64,000 bases of DNA from Takifugu bimaculatus (Eukaryota > Chordata > Actinopteri > Tetraodontiformes > Tetraodontidae): contig CP034987.1 in the NCBI GenBank assembly GCA_004026145.2, positions 2,926,014-2,990,013 of the forward strand, in the 5' to 3' direction. Positions 39,935 to 51,025 of this stretch are shown here, piece by piece (position 1 is the stretch's first letter; the number at the start of each line of letters is the position of its first letter). The notes beneath the pieces are model-generated. The model ran no database searches. It had not been told where the DNA came from and saw only the letters and a list, made by a program, of their open reading frames with translations. Both the position numbers and the translations under genes were made by a program.

Positions 39935-42900
39935 TAGCAAATCATCCTCAATTTAAAAAGTGAAAAGAAAAATCAAGAGTGTTGAGGAGTGGACTTCCAT
40001 TCACAAAAATGCTATTTTTTAAATCACTCGTTTCCAGGTTGGTTCATTTTGGGGGCCACACACTGGTGTGTTGTAAGAGGGAGAGTGCCAGATCCAGTCA
40101 GAGGAAGAGTAAAATCCTAGTTTTCCCATCAACAAAAGCTGTTATTGTCCACTGTCATTCCCTCTCAGCTGCTCTTGCAGTTGTGTTTCCTTCCCTAACA
40201 CAGCTGTAGCTCTCCACCAGGAGTGTAGTCCATGACTGGCAGGTGTCCTACTCAGCACAGGAATCAGGCCTCTTTACCACTGCTCTTTATTTGTATTCAA
40301 ATTTTCTCTGCCCTCCCCGTTGTGATGCTCCCACTGTGAATCGCTGTCTAAGTCCAACTCCATCCATTAGCCATCCATCTTTGCCCATGTTTCTCTCTCT
40401 CTTTCTGTTTTGCCTTCTAATTGGTTTTCGTCCTTTACAGCCCGCTAGTTCTTCATTAAATCATCTGTCTTGGATTTGGGCTGTCATCCATCTTTTCCCC
40501 CAGCCCACACGTCTTCCTTTCACTCCTCCATTCATACGCTCAACACGTCCGCCTTAGCGTGAGCGAGGTTTTTTTTGAAGATCAAGCGCAGATTTTCCAG
40601 GACCACACCCCTGCTGTGGCGCTTCAAACCACAGCGTTGTTTGTATCCATGCATTTCTCCTTTAACTTGGCTGCAAAAACATGAATTATAGTCACCAGGG
40701 ATGGAAGCGTTGGCATAAAGAGATTCATATTTCATTCTGGCCTATTACCAGCAATCTAACTCCAACTTATTTGAGCTAATTGAAAAGCCTTTAGTGTGAA
40801 TATTAACTATGATATCAATCAATGTCTTCGCTGGTTCTGTCTCCTTTTGGTGGTTTCCCATTAAATCACCCTTCTGCTCTAATTGGTCTAAATGTCGGGC
40901 TGTTAGTTGACTGGCGTAAAGCATCTGTTCTTTGATTTGTGCACAGATGGTGGGAGGAGCTGAAGGTCAGGTTGGCCAATCGTGTGTGTGTGTATGTGTG
41001 TGTGTTCATCTGATGGTACGGCTGTCAAAAATTGTATGCTGGCAAGCTGTGGAGAGGAGCCAATATGTTTCACAGAGGTTTTTTAAAGGTGATGCAAACA
41101 TATTAAAGGAATATCTGACTTTCAAGGTGCTCATGAGTCACAGGAATCTGACTCACATCCTGAAATGAATGTGTTTGCAGTCGCTAACACGTCTCTGTGG
41201 GCTTTCTATACCACGGCTCAACAAGGCAACACTGACAGAAGTAAAGATTTGTCATGGCTAATGAGTCAGCCTGGAGGCAACATTGTACATTTGCTTCCCC
41301 GTCTTGCTGGTGACCCGTCTGGACTGAATCTGGAACGATTAACCATGGGTGTGTCTGGGGTGTTACAGACAATGATCCAATCAGATCGCTACCCCTCATT
41401 ACCTTTAAGAAGCAGGTGCTCCGGGAACGTGGTGGCCGTGAAGATGATTCTCCACTGCAGGGAGAAACCCTTGTTTGGATTTGTGAAGACAGGAGCAAAA
41501 TCTTGTCTGGAAAGAATTCCTTCTGTCCCGCTGCGCCCCACATGGACACCCACAGGTTGACCCAACTCCGTTTTTCTTCCTTGACAAGATGGGAGGCTGA
41601 CATGGAAATTTGCCCAGCAGTTCCACCACAACCTGGGAGCTTATCCCTGGGTGGAAGATAAAGCCCACTGGCTGTTCCTAAAATGGGGGAGCGTCATACA
41701 TCAGCATTTATTCTTCAATCAGAAACTTTACATTTGGTGAAATTAGGTTTGCTTTAGCCCACGTCTCAGCTGCATGGATGAATATCTGCCAAGGAATATA
41801 GGGCCATTTTACACCACCAGATGGTGCGTACGAGGTTCATTCTCCACACAACTCACCCCGACATTAACTCGTATGGCTCCAGAACAACCACATTTATTTC
41901 CCTTGCATTGCTTTTTCAAACATTTTACATTCCTCTTTCACTTGCACATCAGGAACCTGAGGACCGACGACCTGTCGCACACGGTGAAGTGTGGCAGAGA
42001 CAAATGTCACGTAGGGTGGAAATAGCTATAGGTAGGTGAGCAAAAACACCTTAAAGCCAAGTCAAGTAGACAGTTTTACAGTAAAATCCAGCCAAATTAA
42101 AGCTGGAATAGTGACTGAAGCAGAATACAGACATTTTGAATATTTTTTTCATTTCAAGATGAACTCAGAGAAAAGCACCTGCTGCTGGATTCTTTTATCT
42201 AGGCCTTAGTGCTCCAGCCCCACCATGAGCTTCCTTACGCCCCATTTTCGGTGTCTGCAGCTTTATGGGGATGTGGCTAGCTTGGCTCTTGTACCGGGTG
42301 ACTGTAGCTCAGCTGATCTTTTCATGTGCTGGCAAAATAGCATTGGGCAGTCGAAGGAGAGAAGGGGAGGTCAATTTTCCCACTTGGACAACATACGGGA
42401 AGTTTCCAAAACAGCAAGTCTGAGTTATTGTATTCCAAAAGATGGAGACTAATCTCCAGCACAGGGTTTAGGTCTATCGGCAGCAGCTACAAGTCATATT
42501 AATGTTAAAAAACCTCTATAAAGTGAAAATCTCATGCCATGGGGCCTTTATGCCCACGATTAATCTGTAAACTGGGAGTCAGAATTTGGCAATTTGCCTC
42601 TCTGAAATGGTTTGACATCAGTGGGCGTCTAGCGGTTAATGCCACCAATATCGTAGCTTTGTCCCCATCTACACTTTTGCACCATCCGAGATGGAGTCTG
42701 ATCCTTCTGCAAATTCTATGACTGGATTTGCTAAAACAGATCGATTCATCCACAAGTGTGACTGAATCCCGTCTGGACCGACAGGGTGGTGAAAGCAGTA
42801 ATCACCCTGAAAGCAGGAGGGAACGCAGTCAAATCAAAAGCCAGGAAAGAAGTGTCTGCCTAATCTTTCGCTCCTGGCAGGTTAAAGAAAAACTGAAATC

Positions 42901-43149
42901 TTTGGGAGGACTGGAAGGGATACATATTCAGAATTACAGCAAGCAGCAGCAGCAAGCAGTTGATGGATGGGTGGGTGGATCGAGATAAGAGAGCTGGAGG
43001 GATGGATGATACAGCCTAAAGACAGAGGAGAGGCGGATGTAGATGTCCCATAATCCTTAGAGGCCTGCAAGAGCGGCATCTTGTGTTATTCTGAAGTCAG
43101 ATGTGTTCATGTGTGTAGGAATGTGATCAAGATAGTGATCTACCCATCA

Positions 43150-43450
43150 AAGTGATGCAGGGAAGAAATGAAGTCATGGGACAGGAAGAGAGGCAGAAAC
43201 GGTGGGGGAGGGGACTGAGGGGAGCCAAAGAGATGGGGGCCAGAAAAGCCATTAAACAGAAAATCAATCAGCTGAGAGAAAGAGCGAGAGGCAGAGATCT
43301 TAAAGGAAGACGCAGCGAGAGGGAGGGAGGAGGATAAAGAGCGAATCCCCCGATGGCTGCGATATTGATGGCGGCGCGGTGGGGAGGAGGGGGTGAGAAG
43401 GTGGAAGAGACAGAATTAAGAGGGGGGGGCTCAGAAAGCGCGATCAAAGA
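43150..43450 (+). other. Purine-rich (GA-rich) tract
   Basis: About 300 bp with strong G/A excess on the + strand (gggaagaaatgaag... to ...ttaagagggg). The overlapping minus-strand open frames of 156 and 179 codons downstream are low-complexity, proline- and serine-rich products of this bias and are not called as genes. Confidence 0.7.
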
Positions 43451-45316
43451 CCTCCAGGCCAGGAGACGGACAGACACAACCTGGGGAGTTTGGCAGCCAA
43501 ATGTGAGGCGAAGGGCCAGGCGAGGATTTGCTAGTATGTGAAATAAATAATCCAAATGCAGTAATGGGACAGAAAGTGTTACTGAGCACAAACCAGCGGG
43601 GGGGGGGGGGGGCGTCGGAAGACGGTGACGGGACACATCGGTAGAAAAGGGCAGCAGCCATGTGAAAAGAGTTGAAGGCAACATGGACGACAGGTGCCCC
43701 TTTCCTTCCTTCCTTCTCTCCCTCCTTCTGGAGCCCACAGAACAAACAGCACCACCAGCGTCTCTCCTCCTGAGGGGGGTTCGATGTCAGGGGGGGCGTC
43801 TGACATGAACCCCTCTCTCCTGAGGAAGAGAGCGCGGCCGTTTCTCCCCTCCCCGCCCGCCTCATCACCGGACAGCACGGGCCCAGATGCTTCAGAGGAA
43901 TTGGAGCTTCTGAGTCCAGCACATGAGGACTAGCTCCATCAGCAGTGGATGGATGAACAATATCAATCACTTTATTTGAAGATCACCAGTTTAGGCAGCA
44001 CGAGTAACTGTATTTGAAGATGAAGACAATGATTTTCAAGCAATCATTACTTATTTTGGAGTAAACTACCCATTCATTGTGACCTCCTGCGTTGTCAGCT
44101 GTAGATTTCTTTAAATGTTTATTGGATTTTCGGATCCCAGCGATAAGCTGATCAGACCTACAAAATTGAATTGCAGTCTTTTAACTCGGGTCGCTGAGTG
44201 TCGTCTTCAAAATGAGAAGGCTCTTTCTTCTTCCTCTGTGTTTGTGCTCAGAAGCCAGCCACATCCTCGTCTGCCAGCGTTTATCAGCTCAGGCCCAATA
44301 ATGAATAGGAGTAATGCTTCGCAGTGACCTGATTTTACAGAAATATACTTTATTCTATTTGCTTGTTGCAAAATGAACTGCGGCGTCCCACGGACGGCTA
44401 CTGGAACAGGCAGGTGTGACATAGTAAACTGATTTCATGCTAATATGTCATGAAGCGCTAATGTTGAGCAGAATGTAATCAGTAACGGTGATCTGCATGT
44501 AAATTTGTCCCCGTCTCTCTGTGAACACTAAGAAATGTCACATCTCATTAGAGCAGCAGCTCCTGAAGGGGTCTCTGTAAGGGTCCTAACTGAGTCACGG
44601 GTCTTGAATTATCCCATGGACGGCTCATGTGGCGTTCAGGTTAGCTGCAGATCTGCATTAGCATTCAGGTCAGTTTATGTGCTGGTAATTCTGCTGCTCA
44701 CCGCTCTGGGCCAGAGTTTATGGATTTAAAGTGAAGGGAAAACCGCCTCAACAGGCTCTCCGAGAGACATCATATGTACATTTTCCTATGAGTGCCGACC
44801 ATTAAAGCTCTATTTACTTGATAGGTAAAACTTTTTTTATGATATTTACAAATTCATTACATCTTGGAGCGACACTTGATTGACAGTCAAGGCCTGTCCA
44901 ACGGTCTCAGGTGTCACGGAGACATAAATGGCTTTTTGTGTGTGTGATAAGAGTCCAATAGAACAAGATATCCCGTTGTCACAATTAACGTACTTTGGTT
45001 TGAGGTCGCCGTATAAATCTCATTGGCACATATCTGTCCGGATAAACGGAACCTTCTGTCCAACGTCTGTAGCTGCTTTCCTGCTAAAGGGTACAGGCTG
45101 GTCCAGTTGGACAGAATTTGTGAGTCTTTCAACGGTCGGGAGGACAAATCAGGAATTGTTCATGCAGTTGTTTTTGGCGACACCCTGTGGTGCACCTGTG
45201 GAGCTACACATCTGCAGTTGATGCTCCTGACCTGAGTAGAATGACGGAGGAGTCAGGAAGCAGAGCACTTGTTTCCAGAATAATGCTAGTGGACTCAGTA
45301 GGCTTGAGAAAAGGCC

Positions 45317-45318
<2 letters not shown>

Positions 45319-45383
<65 letters not shown>
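45319..45383 (+). repeat. (CTGT)n array
   Basis: Sixteen uninterrupted ctgt units. Short flanks show no element. Confidence 0.97.
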
Positions 45384-45384
<1 letters not shown>

Positions 45385-47111
45385 AGCATGAATTGCTGTA
45401 CTGTGCATCATGTATGTCCACTGTACTTCATCCGCAGCACATCAGCATGTATTGCTTGAAGCGCTTCCAGACCACTGAGACATTCTAAAGATCTCATTCC
45501 GGCCGCTGCCATCACTTGTTCTGCTGTTTTTGTTTCACAATGTTTCTTTTTTGACTATTTTCTCTCTGACGTTGCTTCTGTTTTGTTCTGGTTGGTACGT
45601 CTCCATGCCCCTACCCGACCCCATCACCTCCACTTTCCTCGTTGCGCTGCTAATGTTTCCCTGTTGTTGAGTCTAAGTCTTGGACCACAGTTGGTCTCCT
45701 CTCCCCCGCTGTGGGCGGAGTCCAGCTTGGTCCTCCCTTTATCTCTGTCATGTGTCCATGCTGCTCCCCGAGGGCAGCACCTCCTGGATGAGCCCCGGGG
45801 ATGTGCATGTATGCCTGACAGTGACCGTGTCTGCTCTCTTAGCAAGGACATGTGTTTTGCAGCTTATCAGCGAGTGCACCTCAAGGGCAATGCACAGATG
45901 TTGTCTCCGGCTCCCTAAACGCCGATAATCTCAACATCCAAAACTGCACTCGCTGGTGTATAGGGAAATGCATGTCCATTTTAAGAGCGTGCAACACACA
46001 CAACTGCCTCTTTATCTACAACTATAAATTATGCAGGTATAATTTATACCGTGTGTAGAGTTGGACAGAAAGAAAAGAGCTCAACATTGTTTCTTTTTCT
46101 GTGACTGGGACAGTAGTTATGAGCTAGACTCTACATACTGTCATTAACGAACCCTGACGAACCCTGTTATTGGGACGGAGCTTGACCTGTAACTACTGCC
46201 CCAGTGCCACAAAAGGCCCAATGTTGGATTCATTTTCCCTTTGCGTGTATCTGTATAAATTATATGTGTATAATTTATGCCGCGTGCACAGCGCAATCCA
46301 TGTGTCTTTATCTGTTATACAGCAATCAGCAACCCAATCAGGAAAACAATCCTACCAATCAGATGTGATCAGCAACTAACTCAGCAACTTGACCATCACA
46401 TCTGTAGAACATGTTTGTAAACCAAATTGGACCACAGACGAATTTCAAAATTCCTTGACGGCAAACAGAGACGAGAGCAGAGCTCTGTGACTGGAGGAAA
46501 CGGAAAACTTGTTATTGGAGGAGAGGACAGCAGAGTGACGGGAACTGCAGCCTGACCCCCAAACTCTTATTCAAATTGATCTGAAGAAAATGTTCCAAAG
46601 ATCCCAGGGTTAAGGGCAGCAGCTGGTCCCCGTAGGTCAGGACAGCGCATCATGACACCTTTGATATCCGTCTAATCTGCAGCGTTTAACGTGGCACGTG
46701 TGACGTAAGAGCTCCATATTTGCACAATATGGTTTGCCAATTTGCTTTTGCAGTCATCCATTTTTAACATTCGAGGCTCAAATTAAATCGGAAGATAAAC
46801 GCAAATAGTTTAAACTGCAATTTACGCAAATTAGAGCAATGAAAGCAATTTACCTCAGAGAGGGAGAGAGGTGGCAGATGGGCTGGCTGACCTGTAAAGG
46901 AGACGACCATTTCTGGGAACAGAACACCTAAATGGGTCTGGGTCCGTTTAGCTTCGCTAAACTGATAAATACAATAAATTGATTACTCATTAATTGCGGC
47001 CGACCTCACGTAGCTGTGATCAAAGAAAATAGTCTGAATCAGAAGTCCGCCCCTCAGTTCCTCCTCTCCCTAATCCAGGTTTTCTATTTGTCACTCTGAT
47101 TTGATTGACAG

Positions 47112-47319
47112 CTGAGGACACATGTGGGGGCACTGTGAGGGGCGGCAGTGGGGTGGTGACCAGTCCCGGTTACCCCGGCAACTATGGTAACCAGGCCGAC
47201 TGTACTTGGATCCTTATGGCCGAACCTGGAGACACCATCTCTGTCGTCTTTACAGACTTCCAGACTGAGGAGAAGTACGACTACCTGGAGGTGGAGGGGT
47301 CAGAACCACCAACTATTTG
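47112..47319 (+). CDS. csmd3: CSMD3-like exon: first half of CUB domain 2
   Basis: This 208-bp exon enters in phase 1 and leaves in phase 2. It encodes AEDTCGGTVRGGSGVVTSPG, the GYPGNYGNQADCTWIL core and AEPGDTISVVFTDFQTEEKY, ending inside the Trp codon of EGSEPPTIW. It carries the CGG start of CSMD CUB domains, the SPGYPxNY turn, the DCTW cysteine and the acidic EEKYDYLEV stretch. The asparagine-containing turn and acidic residues lie where calcium-binding CUB domains coordinate the ion, but a full site cannot be shown here. The acceptor (tttgattgacag) has only a moderate pyrimidine tract. The donor ttg|gtgagt is strong. The frame continues without a break into 58054. YDYLE..EGSEPPTIW is the best CSMD3-specific signature in the window. 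Confidence 0.96.
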
Positions 47320-48349
47320 GTGAGTTACCTGATTTATATCATGGGTCTGTTGCTTGTGTGTACGTGCGTGTGGGTGTGATAGTTGTGTGTTGCTGTGTTC
47401 TGCTAAAAAAAAAACATGTTTCCATTGACAAACGTGATTGTTGTTTGTGCATTTCTGTATCGGATAAAGTGTCAAGCAGCAGAAAACACTGGTTTGTATC
47501 CCGGGCCAGAGATGATAAAGAACACGTTGTGTGAATATTCATGGGAAACGTGTGATGAGTCGAGTAACAGGTACAACGCAACCCTGCTGCTCTGACACAC
47601 AGCTGAGGTTCTGATCCATATGTGGTGGGAGCAACAACAAAAAAAAACAGAGCTGACATCTGCGACATGACATTCCTCCACAGATGGTGGAGACGCAGAA
47701 CTGGTGTGTTCAAAAAGTAAGAAAATGCAGCGACGATGGCAGAGCTGCTGAGAAATTGTGAATGTAATGATTTGGCCAGTCAGCTAACGGCAAAACGCCT
47801 TCTGCCGGTGAGGTTTGGTCCTTGCAGGCAAGTGTGGGCGTCACAGTGCTTGTGGGTGGTTACTGGAGGTCTCAGGGTAATGAGGACAGGAAGACATGAC
47901 ACGTACAGGTGAAATAGCTCGTGTGTGTGTGTGTGTTGTGTGTGTCAGCCTTGTACCTCATTCCAGATCAAATGTTGTGCGCTGGGTTGATGCATGGCTT
48001 CCTATTATTTTCTAATGTGTTTCTCATAACGATATATATACGTGGCTGCCTATTGATTGTTGGTAAATTAGGGTATTGATTAACCATTGCTGTAGCTCTG
48101 ACCAATTTGAATCTAATCATGGTCAAGGATATTAGTGTGTGTGCAAGCGTAATTGATTTGGAAGTGATAATGGGCAGCCTAGTGATTTTTCCAAAAGTGT
48201 TAGTGTGTCTGTTCATGCGCACGTTACGTTAGCTCGATAAAGTGCGCATGTGAATGGTGTGTGTGTTGGGGGGTAACATGGTTGAGAGCAGCCATGTTGA
48301 ACAAGCTGCTGTGGGCAGGGCTTGAGGGATGAAAACCATACCGCTAGTG

Positions 48350-48399
48350 TCCATGTTGCATGTTGAGCTCTGTGTGTAGAGCTCAACATGCAACACGGA
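48350..48399. repeat. 22-bp inverted repeat (hairpin) with 6-bp loop
   Basis: The left arm at 48350-48371 (tccatgttgcatgttgagct, then ct) and the right arm at 48378-48399 are complementary at 21 of 22 positions, with loop gtgtgt. The innermost 17 bp are perfect. This could be a cruciform, the core of a small palindromic transposon or a small RNA hairpin. No strong poly-T terminator follows directly. Confidence 0.9.
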
Positions 48400-48461
48400 T
48401 GCATAACTCGACCCCGGACAGGTCGAAGGTCACACAGTCACTCAGAGGGACACGTGAGAGT

Positions 48462-48545
48462 AGTTTTTGACCCGTGGGAGGAAACCAGACTGCCTGGAGA
48501 AGGTCTACGCAGAATGAGCAGGCTGTGCCAACCCTAAAATACGGC
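48462..48545 (-). repeat. Short fragment of a fish SINE/LINE-tail repeat
   Basis: Cccgtgggaggaaaccagac, then tggagaaggtctacgcagaa, resembles the reverse of the vertebrate V-SINE central domain (tgcgtgggttt..ccgg..gtttcctcccac). It is diverged and only about 80 bp is recognisable. The call is by eye. Confidence 0.5.
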
Positions 48546-50555
48546 AGGCACGTCTAGAGGAAAACACTTTACACTTTAATGTGATGTAACCATTGTTTCG
48601 TTTCTTAATCTCCTTCAAAAGCTGAGATGAAACAACAAAAGAAAGCCGAGAAGTTTCTGTGCCGTCCATAAATGTACATCTCAGATGAGATGTTCTCGTA
48701 GATGTGATGTATTTTCATCATAAATCAATGTAATATGTGCATACATGTTCAGTAATGACACAGGGGAACATGTACTCTTCTACAAACACAGAGGAATATA
48801 GAAATGGGCTTATATTTAGTCCTCATGCATGTACGTGCACCCCTGGTGCCCTTGTAGTATAAAACACGCCTACGTTGTATTTGTGTTTTATGGAGATCAT
48901 CAGATTTAAGGGATTTTTAATGTATGTGTCCCTGGCGTACGATGTTAACAAAGAAATGCAAAGCACGTTTCTACGTGCGTGAACGATGGCATAAAGGACG
49001 TTCCTTTCAGAAAATATTGGCAGACGCATTGAGCCCTGTGAGCAGAATCCAGCCCAGTTCTTTCTTTTTGAAGAAATCCATTTTCTTTTTCTGAGAGTTT
49101 GGATTTCGACCGTTCAGTGCATATGCCTGGAAAGTCCCGAACAGGTTTGGTTTATCCAACAGACGACAATAAAAACACCTGTTTTCTCCATTGGGGATTC
49201 AGTCAGCAGTGATTTGCCTGCTGCTATCTAATAAAGGAGAAGCTGCTGGTGGGATGGCAACATCGTCCACACACGGAGCCAACGGAACGCGTAACACCAT
49301 AGAAATGAAATTAGTCGCTCATCGACAGGGACAAAGAGTGTTGTTAGCTTTTAGAATTAGAATTTCTCTGGGTCTAGACTCACCAAATGGTTTTTAATAA
49401 AAATAGCGGTCAGAGGGCGAGACCTTTAGCCATTAAATGGTCATGAGACCAGTAGCAGGTTAGCAGTGAAAAGCGCTAATGCTAAATGGAGATTCTGCAC
49501 AGGTTTGTACTTTCAGTTACTCCCTACCAGTTTAATTTTTGTTTAGTTTGAATTTTAAAAGTTATTGCATTTCTTCTTTTATTCAGTCTGTTTTTGTACA
49601 AATGAGCAGATTAGATGCCAAATCTGAGAAACACTAGAGGTGTAGTGATTTAATAAATGCCTCCATTTATGGTCCCAAAACTCCAGATATCATTCTCAAA
49701 CTCCACAATAGTCTGAAAAAGAGAGCTGCATTTATAGAAGAATGTGTTTGTAACATCAAGAACCAGATGTTCCCTGCTTTTATTGCCTTGAAACATGACT
49801 CTATTATAATATTTAACATCCAGTAACTCCCTGTGTTCTTATTAATGTTAACATGAATACAAAACTAACATTGCCAAAATAATAATAATAATTTTAATAT
49901 GCAAGGCTACCAAAGGAAACATGTTGGACTTCTTTTGTATACTTACTGCACACACTACTACACATGCGTGCTTGTACCTGACCAGTATGTGGGTGTGAAA
50001 GTTGCATGTTTGAGCTGTGCTAGCCGTGAGCTAAGTGGCTCAGCCAACGCACTCCTGTGGTACATGTAAATGCACACGTGCTCCCAGAATGTGCAGCCCT
50101 TGAAGCTGCATGTGGAATCTTAAACAGTGTGATGTCTTTCACTCATTTCTCGAGTCTCGATCTTCCTTGTCTCTCCGTCGTCAAGTATTTGCACGTATAT
50201 TATTGTTTACTCTTTCTTGTGAGCTTTGACTTGACATTTGAGCATTCGGTATTCTCTGATCGCTCGTGTCTGTGTTTATTGAGCGATCAATTATTGCAGC
50301 GTGGCCCCGCTAAACATTAGTGAGTATTGTAGGTGGTCTATTGTATTTTGTGGTATATTGTATCATTTTGTGTGTCTTTGCATACCTGATAGTCAGAAGC
50401 CAAGGCTCTCATCAACTCAATGGATTATAGTGTCCTATTGATTTGACTTTATTGTGTGGTTAGTTTGTCATTAATACAAGCGCATCATCTGCGTATCTGC
50501 TGTTAAAGTACTGTTTCTAGTTCTGTCGTTCTGGCTGTGTTTAGTTTTTATGAGC

Positions 50556-51025
50556 ACTTCCACTGCAGGAACTTTGGGGTCATTTTACCGGGCCGGGGCT
50601 GTTGGTGCTTCCACTGCAGCCTACCCTGACTGGCCACTTACTGGAACTTTTGTGGGGCCAAACCTGCTCCAGGATAGGTAATTTGGCCCACGTACAACTC
50701 CTGGGTGGGGCTTGAGGTTTACTTAGCACTGAAACATCTTGCAGCAAAAGATGGAAACAAAAACAGTCACATAGGCAAAACCGTAGCTGCACACAGCCTT
50801 ATAGGATATCAAATTCTCGTTGAATATTAGAACACTACCCCGCCTCAGCTCCGTCCATGTTTAAGGCCTTTCTCGTTTCCTTTGTTATGATTTTTGCTGC
50901 TGGCGTCTCGCCTGGGTGACGTCACAGTGGAAACCGCCACACAATGATTAGACAGCGATCGAAACATCGCCAAGGGGGGCCAACCCCGCAGTGGAGACAC
51001 AAGCGCCCAGGGGGCCAAAACCCAC
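50556..51025. mobile_element. MITE-like non-autonomous DNA transposon
   Basis: The left side has two copies of cttccactgcag (50557-50568 and 50608-50619). The right side has the inverse form, as cagtggaaa near 50925 and ccgcagtggagacacaagcg near 50986. Together these form nested imperfect inverted repeats around about 450 bp of non-coding DNA. Sequences of the type gcagtggaaacgc occur at the ends of short DNA transposons in fish. No transposase or clear target duplication is visible. The ends are approximate. Confidence 0.5.

Larger units (their letters stand above)
26291..47111 (+). other. Intron between Sushi1 and CUB2 exons (20.8 kb)
   Basis: The intron is bounded by gtatgc at 26291 and the cag ending at 47111. 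It contains a long GT array, a LINE 3' end, a Tc1 remnant, CA arrays at 32.6 kb, an (AATC)n array joined to a dispersed repeat, a tandem repeat near 39.9 kb, purine-rich DNA near 43.2-43.4 kb and a CTGT array at 45.3 kb. The rest (26.6-27.7, 31.3-32.5, 34.1-39.7, 40.0-43.1 and 43.98-45.3 kb) shows no supported gene. Confidence 0.85.

Noticed and set aside
41165..41670. Cluster of overlapping frames on both strands (up to 139 codons)
   Set aside because: Four frames are open at once in GC-balanced DNA with few stops. None shows a motif or biased codon use, so chance is the simpler explanation.
43268..43970. Overlapping minus-strand open frames of 156 and 179 codons
   Set aside because: They are proline/serine/arginine-rich, overlap each other in different frames and arise from GA-rich DNA. 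No domain, splice or start context supports them.
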